From Bradyrhizobium cosmicum (lineage in GTDB: Bacteria > Pseudomonadota > Alphaproteobacteria > Rhizobiales > Xanthobacteraceae), in NCBI RefSeq assembly GCF_007290395.2, contig NZ_CP041656.2:3224001-3288000 (forward strand): a stretch of 64,000 nucleotides of DNA, given 5' to 3'. Numbering within the stretch: the first letter of the stretch is position 1; every line of letters starts with the position of its first letter. This document shows, one piece after another, positions 35,186-44,080 of the stretch. Both the position numbers and the translations under genes were made by a program. The notes under the pieces are model-generated. The model had not been told where the DNA came from and did not search any database. It worked only from the letters and a program-made list of their open reading frames with translations.

Positions 35186-36208
35186 ATGCCGATTGCAACG
35201 CCGCTGATCACGCTGCTGGAGATCACGCATCCGATCCTGCTGGCGCCGATGGACGTCGTTGCCGGCAGCCGACTGGTCTCGGCCGTGAGCCGTGCAGGCG
35301 GCTTTGGCATTCTCGGCGGCGGCTATGGCGAGCGCGAATGGCTTGAGCGGGAGAGTGCCAAGCTCGCCGGCTTGTCCGCGCCGTTCGCCGTCGGCTTCAT
35401 CACCTGGAGCCTCGCCAGGCGGCCCGAGCTTCTCGACATCGCGCTCGCGGCAAAACCATCCGCAATCATGTTGTCGTTCGGCGATCCTGCGCCGTTCGCG
35501 CCAAGGATCAAGTCTGCGGGGGCGCGCCTGATCTGCCAGGTGCAGGACGAAGCGATGGCGCGGCAGGCGCTCGATGCCGGCGCCGATGTTCTGATCGCGC
35601 AGGGGAGCGAGGCGGGCGGTCACGGTGCCTCCCGGACCACTGTCGATCTCGTGCCAGCCATCGTCGATCTCGCGGCCGGGCGCGTGCCGGTGGTTGCGGC
35701 CGGCGGCATTGCCGACGGGCGCGGCCTCGCCGCCATGATGATGCTTGGCGCGAGCGGTGTGCTGCTCGGCACGCGCTTCTATGCAAGCCAGGAGGCCGAC
35801 GGCGCGGAGGAAGCGAAGCGGCGCATCTGTGCGGCGAACAGCGGCTCGACCGTGCGCGGCATCATCTTCGACCTCTCCCGCAACAATGTCTGGCCGGCGC
35901 CGTTCACGGGACGGTGTCTGGTCAACGACCACGCTCGGCGCTGGATCGGGCGCGAGGTCGAACTGATGCAGAATGTTGCCGCAGTCGCGGCGGACTATGC
36001 TGCGGCGAAAGCGGCCGGCAATTTCGATATTGCCGCGGTGATCGCAGGCGAGGCGGTCGGATTGATCCATGATATTCCACCGGCGGCCGAGATCGTGGAG
36101 CGGATTGCGGTTGAGGCGGAGCAGTTGCTTGCTGGGCGACGGAATTCCGTGACGGCGCCGCAGAATTTTTCACCCTCCCCTGGAGGGGGAGGGTCGCTGC
36201 GCATGTAG
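35186..36208 (+). CDS. Nitronate monooxygenase, 3' end supplied by a repeat
   Basis: A 340-residue FMN TIM-barrel protein: [55 protein letters not shown] and LGASGVLLGTRFYAS. These enzymes oxidise alkyl nitronates such as propionate-3-nitronate. The ATG at 35186 follows GGGGAGAAAC. About the last 12 residues (S-P-S-P-G-G-G-G-S-L-R-M) are encoded by repeat B copy 2, which also provides the stop, so the original C-terminus was replaced. It is divergent from LysR and paralogous to the next gene. Confidence 0.92.
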   Translation: MPIATPLITLLEITHPILLAPMDVVAGSRLVSAVSRAGGFGILGGGYGEREWLERESAKLAGLSAPFAVGFITWSLARRPELLDIALAAKPSAIMLSFGDPAPFAPRIKSAGARLICQVQDEAMARQALDAGADVLIAQGSEAGGHGASRTTVDLVPAIVDLAAGRVPVVAAGGIADGRGLAAMMMLGASGVLLGTRFYASQEADGAEEAKRRICAANSGSTVRGIIFDLSRNNVWPAPFTGRCLVNDHARRWIGREVELMQNVAAVAADYAAAKAAGNFDIAAVIAGEAVGLIHDIPPAAEIVERIAVEAEQLLAGRRNSVTAPQNFSPSPGGGGSLRM

Positions 36209-36329
36209 CGAAGCGGAATGCGGAGCGGGGTGGGGTGATCTCTCCATTCGGGCACCGCCTCCGTGGAGAGACTGTCACCCCACCCCGCTCGCGCTACGCG
36301 CGATCGACCCTCCCCCTCCAGGGGAGGGT
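36172..36329. repeat. Palindromic repeat family B, copy 2
   Basis: A 158-bp element with terminal inverted arms starting ACCCTCCCCTGGAGGGGGAG, paired with its complement at the other end. The interior GGGGTGGGGTGATCTCTCCAT is shared with the copy at 20584-20746. It overlaps the end of the first nitronate monooxygenase gene and ends 22 bp before the start of the second. Confidence 0.9.
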
Positions 36330-36351
36330 AAGCACAACGAGAGAGAAAACC

Positions 36352-37428
36352 ATGTGGCCTGACCGTCGACTGATCGATCTCTTCAAGACCGAATTCCCGA
36401 TCGTGCTGGCGCCGATGGCCGGCGTGATGGATGCGGAGCTGGTGATTGCCGTGGCAGAGGGCGGAGGGCTCGGTTCACTGCCAAGCGCGATGCTGTCTCC
36501 GGAGAAGGCGCGCGAGCAGGTCAACATAATCCGCCAGCGTGTGAAGGCGCCGGTGAACATGAACTTCTTCTGCCATACGCCGATCGAGCTCACGGCCGAG
36601 GCCGAAGCGCGCTGGAAGCAGCGGCTGGCGGGCTATTACACTGAGCATGGTCTCGATCCGGCGGCGCCGATCAACGCTGCGAACCGCGCGCCGTTCGATG
36701 CGGCCTTCTGCGAAGTGGTCGAGGAGCTGAAGCCGGAGGTCGTGAGCTTCCATTTCGGCCTGCCGGAGCAGGCGCTGCTCAAACGCGTCAAGGCGGCGGG
36801 CTGCCTCGTGATCTCCTCCGCCACCACCGTGAAGGAAGCGGTCTGGCTCGAGCAGCGCGGCGTGGATGCCATCATTGCGCAAGGTGCGGAGGCCGGCGGC
36901 CATCGCGGCATGTTCCTGACCGACAAGATTTCCGAGCAGCCCGGCACGTTCGCGCTGGTGCCGCAGGTTGCCGATGCCGTGAAGGTGCCGGTGATCGCGG
37001 CGGGCGGCATCGCCGACGGGCGCGGCATTGCCGCGGCCTTCGCGCTCGGCGCTTCCGGCGTGCAGATCGGCAGCGCCTATCTGCGCTGCTCGGAATCCAA
37101 GGTCAGCGCGGGGGGCCGCAAGGCGCTCGCCGAGGCGCGGGACGATTCCACCGTCATTACCAATGTCATGACCGGCCGGCCCGCGCGCGGGGTCCAGAAT
37201 CGCCTGATGCGCGAGGCTGGCCCGATCTCGCCGGATGCGCCGCCGTTCCCCCACGCGGCGACTCCCCTGGGGCCGCTGAAGGCGGCAGCCGAAAAGCAGG
37301 GCAGGGTGGATTTCACCAATCTCTGGGCCGGCCAGGCCATCGCCCTGGGCCGCGAGGTCCCGGCGGCCGAATTAACCCGCGATCTCGCCAAATCGGCGCT
37401 GGCGCGCCTGCGGAAGATGGCGGGCTAG
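36352..37428 (+). CDS. Nitronate monooxygenase (second paralogue)
   Basis: A 358-residue FMN-dependent enzyme: [77 protein letters not shown] and [13 protein letters not shown]. It resembles the class I nitronate monooxygenases of proteobacteria more closely than the gene upstream does (extra loop with FFCHT). ATG 36352 is preceded by GAGAGA. Upstream in-frame codons come from repeat B and were rejected. Confidence 0.93.
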   Translation: MWPDRRLIDLFKTEFPIVLAPMAGVMDAELVIAVAEGGGLGSLPSAMLSPEKAREQVNIIRQRVKAPVNMNFFCHTPIELTAEAEARWKQRLAGYYTEHGLDPAAPINAANRAPFDAAFCEVVEELKPEVVSFHFGLPEQALLKRVKAAGCLVISSATTVKEAVWLEQRGVDAIIAQGAEAGGHRGMFLTDKISEQPGTFALVPQVADAVKVPVIAAGGIADGRGIAAAFALGASGVQIGSAYLRCSESKVSAGGRKALAEARDDSTVITNVMTGRPARGVQNRLMREAGPISPDAPPFPHAATPLGPLKAAAEKQGRVDFTNLWAGQAIALGREVPAAELTRDLAKSALARLRKMAG

Positions 37429-37504
37429 CTCCCGGCGCCGGTTGCGGCGCAAAACCGGCCTCTGCTATACGGCAGTTAGATTTTGCCGTGAGAGGCCTTA
37501 TATA

Positions 37505-37792
37505 ATGTCTGTCGACGTCGCTACCGTCCGCCGCATCGCGCATCTGGCGCGCATTGCGGTTTCCGAGGGTGAGGTTCCGCATCTGCAGGGCGAGCTGAAC
37601 GCCATGCTCGCCTTTGTCGAGCAGCTCTCGGAGGTCAATGTCGAGGGCGTGGAGCCGATGACCTCGGTCACCCCGATGCAGATGAAGAAGCGGCAGGACG
37701 TGGTCAATGACGGCGAGATCGCCGACGATATTGTTGCCAACGCGCCCGCGACCGAAGGTCACTTCTTCCTGGTGCCGAAGGTCGTCGAGTAA
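37505..37792 (+). CDS. gatC: Asp/Glu-tRNA amidotransferase subunit C
   Basis: A 95-residue protein starting [20 protein letters not shown], with [41 protein letters not shown] and a closing [12 protein letters not shown]. This is a full GatC. It holds GatA and GatB together in the enzyme that converts misacylated Asp-tRNA(Asn) and Glu-tRNA(Gln). It begins an operon with a small gene, gatA, a second small gene and gatB. Confidence 0.97.
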   Translation: MSVDVATVRRIAHLARIAVSEGEVPHLQGELNAMLAFVEQLSEVNVEGVEPMTSVTPMQMKKRQDVVNDGEIADDIVANAPATEGHFFLVPKVVE

Positions 37793-37816
37793 GATCTCTA
37801 TTCAGGACGCCGTCCG

Positions 37817-38032
37817 ATGTGCATGCTTTGCGACGATGAGAAGGCCTATCAGGCCTACATGAACTATCTCGACAAGATGGAGCGGCAGGGCAAGGCTGCC
37901 GACCCCAATGTCGCCGTCAATGCCGTGCTCGACGAGATCGAGGCCGCCGCGAACGCCGCCGCCAAGAAAAAAGACGATCCGGCCAACGACAAGACCCTGT
38001 CCCCCTTCTTCTGCAGCCCGATCAATAAATGA
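37817..38032 (+). CDS. Small hypothetical protein between gatC and gatA
   Basis: A 71-residue protein: N-terminal M-C-M-L-C-D-D, a helical [20 protein letters not shown], then an acidic/Ala/Lys segment and a C-terminal [10 protein letters not shown]. The CxxC and late Cys could bind a metal, but this is not a known ribbon. It starts 24 bp after gatC and overlaps gatA by 4 nt (ATGA), so it is translated within the operon. No family or function is known to me. Confidence 0.82.
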   Translation: MCMLCDDEKAYQAYMNYLDKMERQGKAADPNVAVNAVLDEIEAAANAAAKKKDDPANDKTLSPFFCSPINK

Positions 38033-39504
38033 CCGATTTGACATCGCTGACGCTCGCCGAGGCCCGCAAGGGTCTCGCGGCCAAGACTTTCACGTCACTC
38101 GAGCTGACCGACGCGCATCTGAGCGCGATCGAGAAAGCGCGCGTGCTCAATGCCTTCGTGATGGAGACGCCGGACCGGGCGCGCGACATGGCGAAGGCCG
38201 TCGACGAGAAGATCGCCAAAGGCGAGGGCGGCCCGCTCGCCGGTATCCCGCTCGGCATCAAGGATCTGTTCGCGACCAAGGGCGTGCGCACCACGGCGTG
38301 CTCGAAGATCCTCGGCAATTTCGTGCCGACTTATGAGTCGACGGTCACTTCGCAGCTCTGGCGCGACGGTGCGGTGATGCTCGGCAAGCTCAACAATGAC
38401 GAGTTCGCTATGGGTTCGGCGAACGAGACCTCGTGCTTCGGTCCCGTCGGCAATCCCTGGCGGCGCGATGGCTCCAACACGACGCTGGTGCCGGGCGGCT
38501 CGTCCGGCGGCTCGGCCTCGGCCGTCGCGGCGCTGCTGTGCATGGGTGCGACCGCGACCGACACCGGCGGCTCGATCCGCCAGCCGGCGGCGTTCACCGC
38601 GACGGTCGGCATCAAGCCGACTTACGGCCGCTGCTCGCGCTGGGGCATCGTCGCTTTTGCCTCCTCGCTCGACCAGGCTGGCCCCATCGCGCGCAGCGTG
38701 CGCGACAGCGCGATGCTGCTGCGCTCGATGGCCGGGCACGACCCGAAGGACACGACGTCGGTCGATATCCCCGTGCCGGATTACGAGGCGGCAGTCGGCA
38801 AGTCCGTGAAGGGTATGAAGATCGGCATCCCCAAGGAATATCGTCTCGAGGGCATGCCGGCCGAGATCGAGAAGCTCTGGAGCGAGGGCGCGGCATGGCT
38901 GAAGGCCGCCGGCGCCGAGCTCGTCGAGGTTTCGCTGCCGCACACGAAGTACGCGCTGCCAGCTTATTACATCGTCGCGCCGGCAGAAGCCTCGTCCAAC
39001 CTCGCGCGCTATGATGGCGTCCGCTACGGCCTGCGCGAGCAGGGCAGGAATATCAATGAGCTCTACGAGAACACTCGCGCCGAAGGTTTTGGCGCGGAGG
39101 TCCGCCGCCGCATCATGATCGGCACCTATGTGCTTTCGGCCGGCTATTATGACGCTTACTATTTGCGCGCCCAAAAGGTGCGTACGCTGATCAAGAAGGA
39201 CTTTGAGGATTGCTTCGCCAAGGGCGTCAACGCGATTCTGACGCCGGCGACGCCGTCGGCGGCCTTTGGCATTGGCGAGAAGGGCGGCGCTGACCCCGTC
39301 GAGATGTATCTCAACGACATTTTCACGGTGACCGTGAACATGGCGGGATTGCCAGGCATCGCGGTGCCCGCCGGCAAGGACGCGCAGGGCCTGCCGCTCG
39401 GCCTGCAACTCATCGGCCGCCCGTTCGAAGAGGAGACGTTGTTCTCGCTCGGTGACGTGATCGAGCAGGCCGCCGGCCGCTTCACGCCCGCGAGGTGGTG
39501 GTGA
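38029..39504 (+). CDS. gatA: Asp/Glu-tRNA amidotransferase subunit A
   Basis: The 491-residue amidase-signature subunit that releases ammonia from glutamine. Catalytic residues are visible: Lys78 in [14 protein letters not shown], cis-Ser158 in [13 protein letters not shown] and the nucleophile Ser182 in [14 protein letters not shown]. GatA-type C-terminal features ([16 protein letters not shown], then [13 protein letters not shown]) are present. It overlaps the small gene before it by ATGA and the small gene after it by GTGA. Confidence 0.98.
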   Translation: MTDLTSLTLAEARKGLAAKTFTSLELTDAHLSAIEKARVLNAFVMETPDRARDMAKAVDEKIAKGEGGPLAGIPLGIKDLFATKGVRTTACSKILGNFVPTYESTVTSQLWRDGAVMLGKLNNDEFAMGSANETSCFGPVGNPWRRDGSNTTLVPGGSSGGSASAVAALLCMGATATDTGGSIRQPAAFTATVGIKPTYGRCSRWGIVAFASSLDQAGPIARSVRDSAMLLRSMAGHDPKDTTSVDIPVPDYEAAVGKSVKGMKIGIPKEYRLEGMPAEIEKLWSEGAAWLKAAGAELVEVSLPHTKYALPAYYIVAPAEASSNLARYDGVRYGLREQGRNINELYENTRAEGFGAEVRRRIMIGTYVLSAGYYDAYYLRAQKVRTLIKKDFEDCFAKGVNAILTPATPSAAFGIGEKGGADPVEMYLNDIFTVTVNMAGLPGIAVPAGKDAQGLPLGLQLIGRPFEEETLFSLGDVIEQAAGRFTPARWW

Positions 39505-39797
39505 ATGTCGCGGCATTCATCGCGAGTCTCGACGGCGCGGCGCCGGCGCCGGACCTGAACGCGCCGCTCGCGGGTCTCTGGTGGGCCGGCAAGGGCGACT
39601 GGGATCAGGCGCACAGGATCGTTCAGGACGAGAGCAGCCGCGACGCGGCCTGGGTGCACGCGTATCTGCACCGCGTCGAAGGCGATCTCGGCAATGCCGG
39701 CTATTGGTATCGCCAGGCCGGCCAGCCGGCGGCAAAGGATTCATTGGAGGCGGAGTGGGAGCGTATCGCTGCCACGCTGCTTGGGAGCAGGACATGA
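39501..39797 (+). CDS. Small hypothetical protein between gatA and gatB
   Basis: A 98-residue protein. The GTG at 39501 overlaps the gatA stop (GTGA) and its own stop overlaps gatB's ATG (ATGA, 39794-39797). It contains [20 protein letters not shown] and [20 protein letters not shown], a TPR/Sel1-like pair of helices ending in a W/Y-rich turn. I know of no assigned role. Its position suggests it is made in step with the amidotransferase. Two in-frame GTG codons just upstream are alternatives. Confidence 0.85.
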   Translation: MNVAAFIASLDGAAPAPDLNAPLAGLWWAGKGDWDQAHRIVQDESSRDAAWVHAYLHRVEGDLGNAGYWYRQAGQPAAKDSLEAEWERIAATLLGSRT

Positions 39798-41272
39798 GCA
39801 CGGCCACGCACAAGCTTCTCAAAGGCGCCACCGGTGACTGGGAGGTGGTCATCGGCATGGAGATCCATGCCCAGGTGACCTCGAACGCAAAATTGTTCTC
39901 GGGCGCCTCCACCGCGTTCGGCGGCGAGCCGAACTCGCATGTGTCCCTGGTCGATGCGGCGATGCCGGGCATGCTGCCGGTCATCAACGAGGAATGCGTC
40001 AGGCAGGCTGTCCGGACCGGACTCGGTCTCAACGCGCAGATCAACCTGCGTTCGGTGTTCGACCGGAAGAACTATTTCTATCCGGACCTGCCGCAGGGCT
40101 ACCAGATCAGCCAATACAAATCTCCGATCGTTGGCGAAGGCGAGGTGATCGTCGATCTCGACGGCGGCAAGACGGCCACCATCGGCATCGAGCGGCTGCA
40201 TCTGGAGCAGGATCCCGGCAAAATGCTCCACGACCGGTCGCCGTCGCTGTCCTACATCGATTTCAACCGCTGCGGCGTGGCGCTGATGGAGATTGTCTCG
40301 AAACCGGACATCCGCGACGCCGAGCAGGCCAAGGCTTATGTGACCAAGCTGCGCTCGATCATGCGCTATCTCGGCACCTGTGACGGCGACATGGAGAAGG
40401 GAAGCCTGCGCGCCGACGTCAATGTGTCCGTGCGCAAGCCCGGCGCGCCGCTCGGCACCCGCTGCGAAATCAAGAACATGAACTCGATCACCTTCATCGG
40501 TCAGGCGATCGAGTATGAAGCGCGGCGCCAGATCGAGATCCTGGAGGACGGCGGTCAGATCGAGCAGGAGACGCGTCGGTTCGATCCCAACAAGGGCGAG
40601 ACGCGCTCGATGCGGTCCAAGGAAGAGGCGCACGACTATCGCTACTTCCCCGATCCGGATCTGCTGCCGCTGGAGTTCTCGCAGAGCTTCGTCGAGGAAC
40701 TGAAGGCGAAGCTGCCCGAACTGCCGGACCAGAAGAAGGCGCGCTTCGTCGCCGATCTCGGCCTGTCGGCCTATGACGCGAGCGTGCTGGTCGCCGAGCG
40801 CGAGAGCGCGGTGTTCTACGAAACCGCGCTGGACAAGCTCGGCAACCGCGCCCGCGACGGCAAGATGGCGGCGAACTGGGTGATCAACGAGCTGTTCGGC
40901 CGTCTCAACAAGGAAGGCCGGGATATTACGGGCTCGCCCGTCAACGCCGAGCAACTGGCTGCGATCATAGACCTGATCGGCGAGGGGACGATCTCGGGCA
41001 AGATCGCCAAGGACCTGTTCGAGATCGTCTGGCAGGAGGGCGGCGATCCGCGCGCGCTGGTGGAAAGCCGCGGCATGAAGCAGGTGACGGATCTTTCGGC
41101 GATCGAAAAGGTGGTCGACGACATCATCGCGGCCAATCCCGACAAGGCCGCGCAGGTCAAGGACAAGCCGCAGTCGCTCGGCTGGTTCGTCGGCCAGGTG
41201 ATGAAGGCGTCCGGCGGCAAGGCCAACCCGCAGAGCGTCAACGACCTGCTCAAGTCCAAGCTCGGCATCTGA
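39794..41272 (+). CDS. gatB: Asp/Glu-tRNA amidotransferase subunit B
   Basis: A 492-residue tRNA-binding and kinase/transamidase subunit. [20 protein letters not shown] is the classic GatB start, followed by [49 protein letters not shown] and the C-terminal YqeY-like helical domain (the GLFVGQVMK-like [18 protein letters not shown]). The start at 39794 is fixed by the ATGA overlap; in-frame codons upstream belong to the previous gene's region. A strong terminator follows 14 bp after the stop. Confidence 0.98.
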   Translation: MSTATHKLLKGATGDWEVVIGMEIHAQVTSNAKLFSGASTAFGGEPNSHVSLVDAAMPGMLPVINEECVRQAVRTGLGLNAQINLRSVFDRKNYFYPDLPQGYQISQYKSPIVGEGEVIVDLDGGKTATIGIERLHLEQDPGKMLHDRSPSLSYIDFNRCGVALMEIVSKPDIRDAEQAKAYVTKLRSIMRYLGTCDGDMEKGSLRADVNVSVRKPGAPLGTRCEIKNMNSITFIGQAIEYEARRQIEILEDGGQIEQETRRFDPNKGETRSMRSKEEAHDYRYFPDPDLLPLEFSQSFVEELKAKLPELPDQKKARFVADLGLSAYDASVLVAERESAVFYETALDKLGNRARDGKMAANWVINELFGRLNKEGRDITGSPVNAEQLAAIIDLIGEGTISGKIAKDLFEIVWQEGGDPRALVESRGMKQVTDLSAIEKVVDDIIAANPDKAAQVKDKPQSLGWFVGQVMKASGGKANPQSVNDLLKSKLGI

Positions 41273-41286
41273 TCTCACGCGTTCGA

Positions 41287-41318
41287 ACGAGGTGACGGAT
41301 GCTCCGTCACCTCGTTTT
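41287..41318 (+). terminator. Rho-independent terminator of the gat operon
   Basis: Perfect 13-bp arms ACGAGGTGACGGA (41287-41299) and TCCGTCACCTCGT (41303-41315), TGC loop, then TTT. It begins 14 bp after the gatB stop. Confidence 0.93.
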
Positions 41319-41835
41319 CAGTTCGCGATGCGATGCTCGCGTGCGCCCTCGGCGGCACACTTCATCCCGACCGACGGTGATGCGACGACCGAATCGCCGT
41401 CACGCGATTCGTGCGAAACGGCGACTTGCACACGCTCCGGCGAGCGCTCGCGCCGTTAATCATGAAAATATTTTCGTTGCCAAAACTCGCGACTCAGAGT
41501 CCGCGAAACGCCTTTGCGAGGCGATCGCGCGCGTCGCGAGACGCGTCATCGTGTTGATCATGCGCGGTGCGTGAGTGCAGAAAAATACTTTCTGCATAGT
41601 GTTTTCCTGCAATCACTACTCTAGCGAACACCGATGATGCGCCCGCTCTTCGCGATCGCGCGAACACGTCATGCGGTGCGCTTGCATCGCGCTCGCCAAG
41701 CGCACGCGCCTTGCTGCGTCAACACTTCTTTAAGCGGGAAGCTGTTTTTTTCGTCGTGTTGGTGTATTCCAGATGAGTGCATTCGATCCGCGAGTGCACA
41801 CAGCGAATAAGCCATCTCACACATCGGAGGGCAAC
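41319..41835 (+). other. Gene-free stretch before the Lys-rich peptide gene
   Basis: 517 bp with no supported coding region. One frame (41299-41574) is open but starts in the gat terminator and is Arg/Ala-rich in a shadow-like way. The stretch is dense in CGCGA/TCGCG words (for example 41519-41548), then turns A/T-richer from about 41580 on, where the promoter of the downstream peptide gene is probably found. No RNA fold was established by eye. Confidence 0.5.
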
Positions 41836-41934
41836 ATGGCCAAGAAAGCTAAGAAGGCGAAGAAGGCGAAGAAGGCGAAGAGCGCAGTGAAGAAGACTGC
41901 GAAGAAGACCCGCAAGGTCGCGAAGAAGAAGTAA
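41836..41934 (+). CDS. 32-residue Lys/Ala-rich H1-like peptide
   Basis: ATG 41836 to TAA 41932-41934, with CGGAGGG at 41825-41831. The peptide begins M-A-K-K-A-K-K-A-K-K-A and continues S-A-V-K-K-T-A-K-K-T-R-K-V-A-K-K-K; it contains only M, A, K, S, V, T and R. It looks like the tail of a histone H1/HupB-type DNA-binding protein, and nucleoid or RNA binding is a fair guess. The good ribosome site and following hairpin argue for a real gene despite its size. Confidence 0.7.
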   Translation: MAKKAKKAKKAKKAKSAVKKTAKKTRKVAKKK

Positions 41935-41950
41935 CTTCGACTTCTGAAGT

Positions 41951-41973
41951 TGCCGGCTCCCTGTGAGCCGGCA
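41951..41973 (+). terminator. Hairpin after the Lys-rich peptide gene
   Basis: Arms TGCCGGCTC and GAGCCGGCA with a CCTGT loop, 9 bp perfect, 16 bp after the TAA. There is no T-run after it, so it may stabilise the 3' end or act with Rho. A smaller AACTTC/GAAGTT stem directly precedes it. Confidence 0.6.
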
Positions 41974-42799
41974 CGTCATCAGCGCCTCCTAACAGGTTCT
42001 GGTCGACGATAGAGGGTGTCGGCGAGACATCAGGTCAACGGTCGGATCGTTCTCTTTCGCGGGTTCGCTCGCCAAAGTACGATCCGGCAGAAGAAACAAG
42101 TTTTCTTCGTTCGGTGCGGGGTCGGTTCGCCGGTTCTGCAATTTCACGAGTAACCTTGCGGTCAAAGTGGAATCTGGTCCTGACGTGTTCGCCGACGCCC
42201 TCGTTCCTTGAGGCCGGGGTATTGCCGGCATTCCTTTCCCGACATTGCTGATCTGATCGCGACGTGGCCGCGCTGCCTTGGGCGGGCGCGTTCGGCGTTC
42301 GCGCGGTGCTTCCCGGCTCACGGTGTCATCGTTCCGCGCCGACCGCGCGATCCAGCATGCCGCGGCCTCCAGTGAGACGATTGCCGTCTCAGGATTGTCG
42401 GGGCACCCGCCTGCCGCCTTCGCTGAACTTCGGCGTTCCAGGATCGCAAGCCCGGTGCAGCCCTGGCGTGGCCGGGGCGCGGGTGGCGACAACGAGCGGC
42501 GCCAAATCCCCGACGCCCACGCCACAACGCGCGATGGTTATCGTTCTGCGAAAATCCCAGGGTAAACCGAATCTGACGAATCGCAGAAGTGCCTGCAAAA
42601 CGGGGCTTTTTGAATTTCACGCGCGGGATGCGCGTCGCTGCGTTTACGTCTGCTTCATCGCGATACTTAAACTGCCATTCAAATTTGCCCGCCATCATCG
42701 CCTCCAACAAGCCGGCAAACGGCATGGGATGAGTTGAACAGTTTCTGGACGGGAGCCGCGCTCGGGGGACGAGGCGGCATAAGAAAAAGGGGATGCGTT
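41974..42799. other. Gene-poor stretch
   Basis: About 826 bp in which I find no convincing gene. The open frames (41989-42525 minus, 42264-42737 plus, 42318-42725 minus) have Arg/Pro/Ser-rich, shadow-like compositions, overlap each other and lack ribosome sites. The stretch could hold a decayed gene or a small RNA. The promoter of the Sel1-like gene should lie near its end. Confidence 0.45.
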
Positions 42800-43066
42800 A
42801 TGTTTCAGGGTACTTTCGATCTGGAGACGGCGACGCCGATCGACGCCAGCGCGCTGTCGGACGTGCTGTTCGAGCGCGGGATCTACTGGGCGAGCGGCCG
42901 CTCCGGCCTCGTCGATCTGGTCGCCGCGCATAAATGGTTCAACCTCGCCGCCCTGAAAGGCCGCAAGGACGCCGTGACGCTGCGCCAGGAAGTCGCCGGG
43001 CAGATGTCGGATGCCGAGATCTCGGCCGCGCAGCGCGACGCAAGGGCCTGGATCTCCGCCAACTGA
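42800..43066 (+). CDS. Small Sel1/TPR-like hypothetical protein
   Basis: An 88-residue protein starting MFQGTFDLETATPIDASALS, then LFERGIYWASGRSGLVDLVA, AHKWFNLAALKGRKDAVTLR and a C-terminal SDAEISAAQRDARAWI. The 'AHKWFNLAA..G..DA...R' segment is the consensus of a Sel1-like repeat, and the preceding helix fits a partial repeat. The ATG at 42800 is chosen because similarity begins there. Such short proteins may serve as adaptors; no partner is visible. Confidence 0.75.
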   Translation: MFQGTFDLETATPIDASALSDVLFERGIYWASGRSGLVDLVAAHKWFNLAALKGRKDAVTLRQEVAGQMSDAEISAAQRDARAWISAN

Positions 43067-43323
43067 GCGGAGACGCGCTTCGGGACCCACGTTTTCTCGG
43101 CAAGCCGGTTTCCGTGCCGGCGGAGTTCCGGCATCTTGAGTCAAGGCTTGGGCCGGGGAGGCGGTGTCGATATCGCCTTCGCATGAGCGGACACGGCGCC
43201 CCCCATCTCAGCGCACATATATATATAGACGAATCGGACTGAAATCAGCCGCGCAGATCCTTGCGTCAGTCTTTCGCGCCCGTCGCCGTTCAAAGAACGC
43301 TCAGACTTGATTCTGCTGCTGGG

Positions 43324-43416
43324 TGGCGGAGAGGGAGGGATTCGAACCCTCGATACAGCTTGAGACCGTATGACGCTTTAGCAAAGCGTTGCCTTCAGCC
43401 ACTCGGCCACCTCTCC
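43324..43416 (-). tRNA. tRNA-Ser (GCU anticodon)
   Basis: A 93-nt cloverleaf on the minus strand. The acceptor arm pairs GGAGAGG (43416-43410) with CCTCTCC (43334-43328), followed by discriminator G and encoded CCA (43326-43324). The D arm is GTGGCCGAGTGGCTGAAGGC; the anticodon stem ACGCT/AGCGT encloses the loop TTGCTAA, anticodon GCU. A long serine-type variable arm and the TTCGAAT T-loop follow. It reads AGC/AGU codons. Confidence 0.96.
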
Positions 43417-44080
43417 GGTGCCAGCCTTATGCATCTAATTGCTTGGGCCGGTCAATTTGGAAGCGTGTGTTTTCGCTCGAATATTCCCAGCGATTTTCAA
43501 AACATGCAGGTTGCTCTCCGGGCGAGAGCGTAAAGCCGCCCCGATCCCGATAATTCGCGCCTTCATTCATAATGAGTGGCCACCGCGCGCGGTGGCCATC
43601 CCCGCGACCGGGCTTGCGCCAGATTGGAAGCCCCGAGTCTCCTTCTGATTCCACCATTCGAGCACGCAAAAGCCCCCTCACGCCAAGGCTTCGCCTCGGG
43701 CGTCTCCCAGCGGGGAACTTTTGCAGCAGATGGAACCGCAGAAAAAACGTCAATAAAAACAATTTGTTATGAGGGTGGCCCGATCACATCTGCGTGTTAT
43801 TTGTGCAACACCCTTCGGAAAACGAGCTTAGTTGGCCCGTTTCGGAGCGTTCTTTTGTTGTGTGTGCAAGGACGTTCGGTAATTGTCACTGAGCGACGGA
43901 GGGGGGCATCCCGAGGTCGTCCCGGTTTAGGTGGTTCGCTTAAGTCCCTCGCGTTAGCGGGTGTGTCCGAAAGCGCGAAGCGGCTAAGCGGTGAAGTTAA
44001 GGGACAAGGGAACCAACCTTAGGGTGTCTTCACCCAGCGGATCCGGAACCTTCCCTATAGAGCAAACTTGGAGGTTTGAC
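43417..44080 (+). other. Long region upstream of the porin gene
   Basis: 664 bp without a supported gene, between tRNA-Ser and the porin ATG. It is A/T-richer around 43735-43780 (AAAAAACGTCAATAAAAAC), a likely promoter area. An open frame 43576-44022 lacks family features. A small AGGGTGT/TTCACCC-type inverted pair (about 44021-44035) lies in what would be the 5' leader. A long leader with post-transcriptional control is plausible for an outer-membrane protein, but is not shown. Confidence 0.4.

Noticed and set aside
41299..41574. 91-codon frame after the gat terminator
   Set aside because: Its start lies inside the terminator hairpin, there is no ribosome site and the sequence is Arg/Ala-rich noise.
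42264..42737. 157-codon frame, and the overlapping minus-strand frame 42318-42725
   Set aside because: They overlap each other, have no ribosome site or known motif and a shadow-like composition.
43576..44022. 148-codon frame upstream of the porin gene
   Set aside because: No motif, poor composition, and it occupies the expected promoter and leader of the porin gene.
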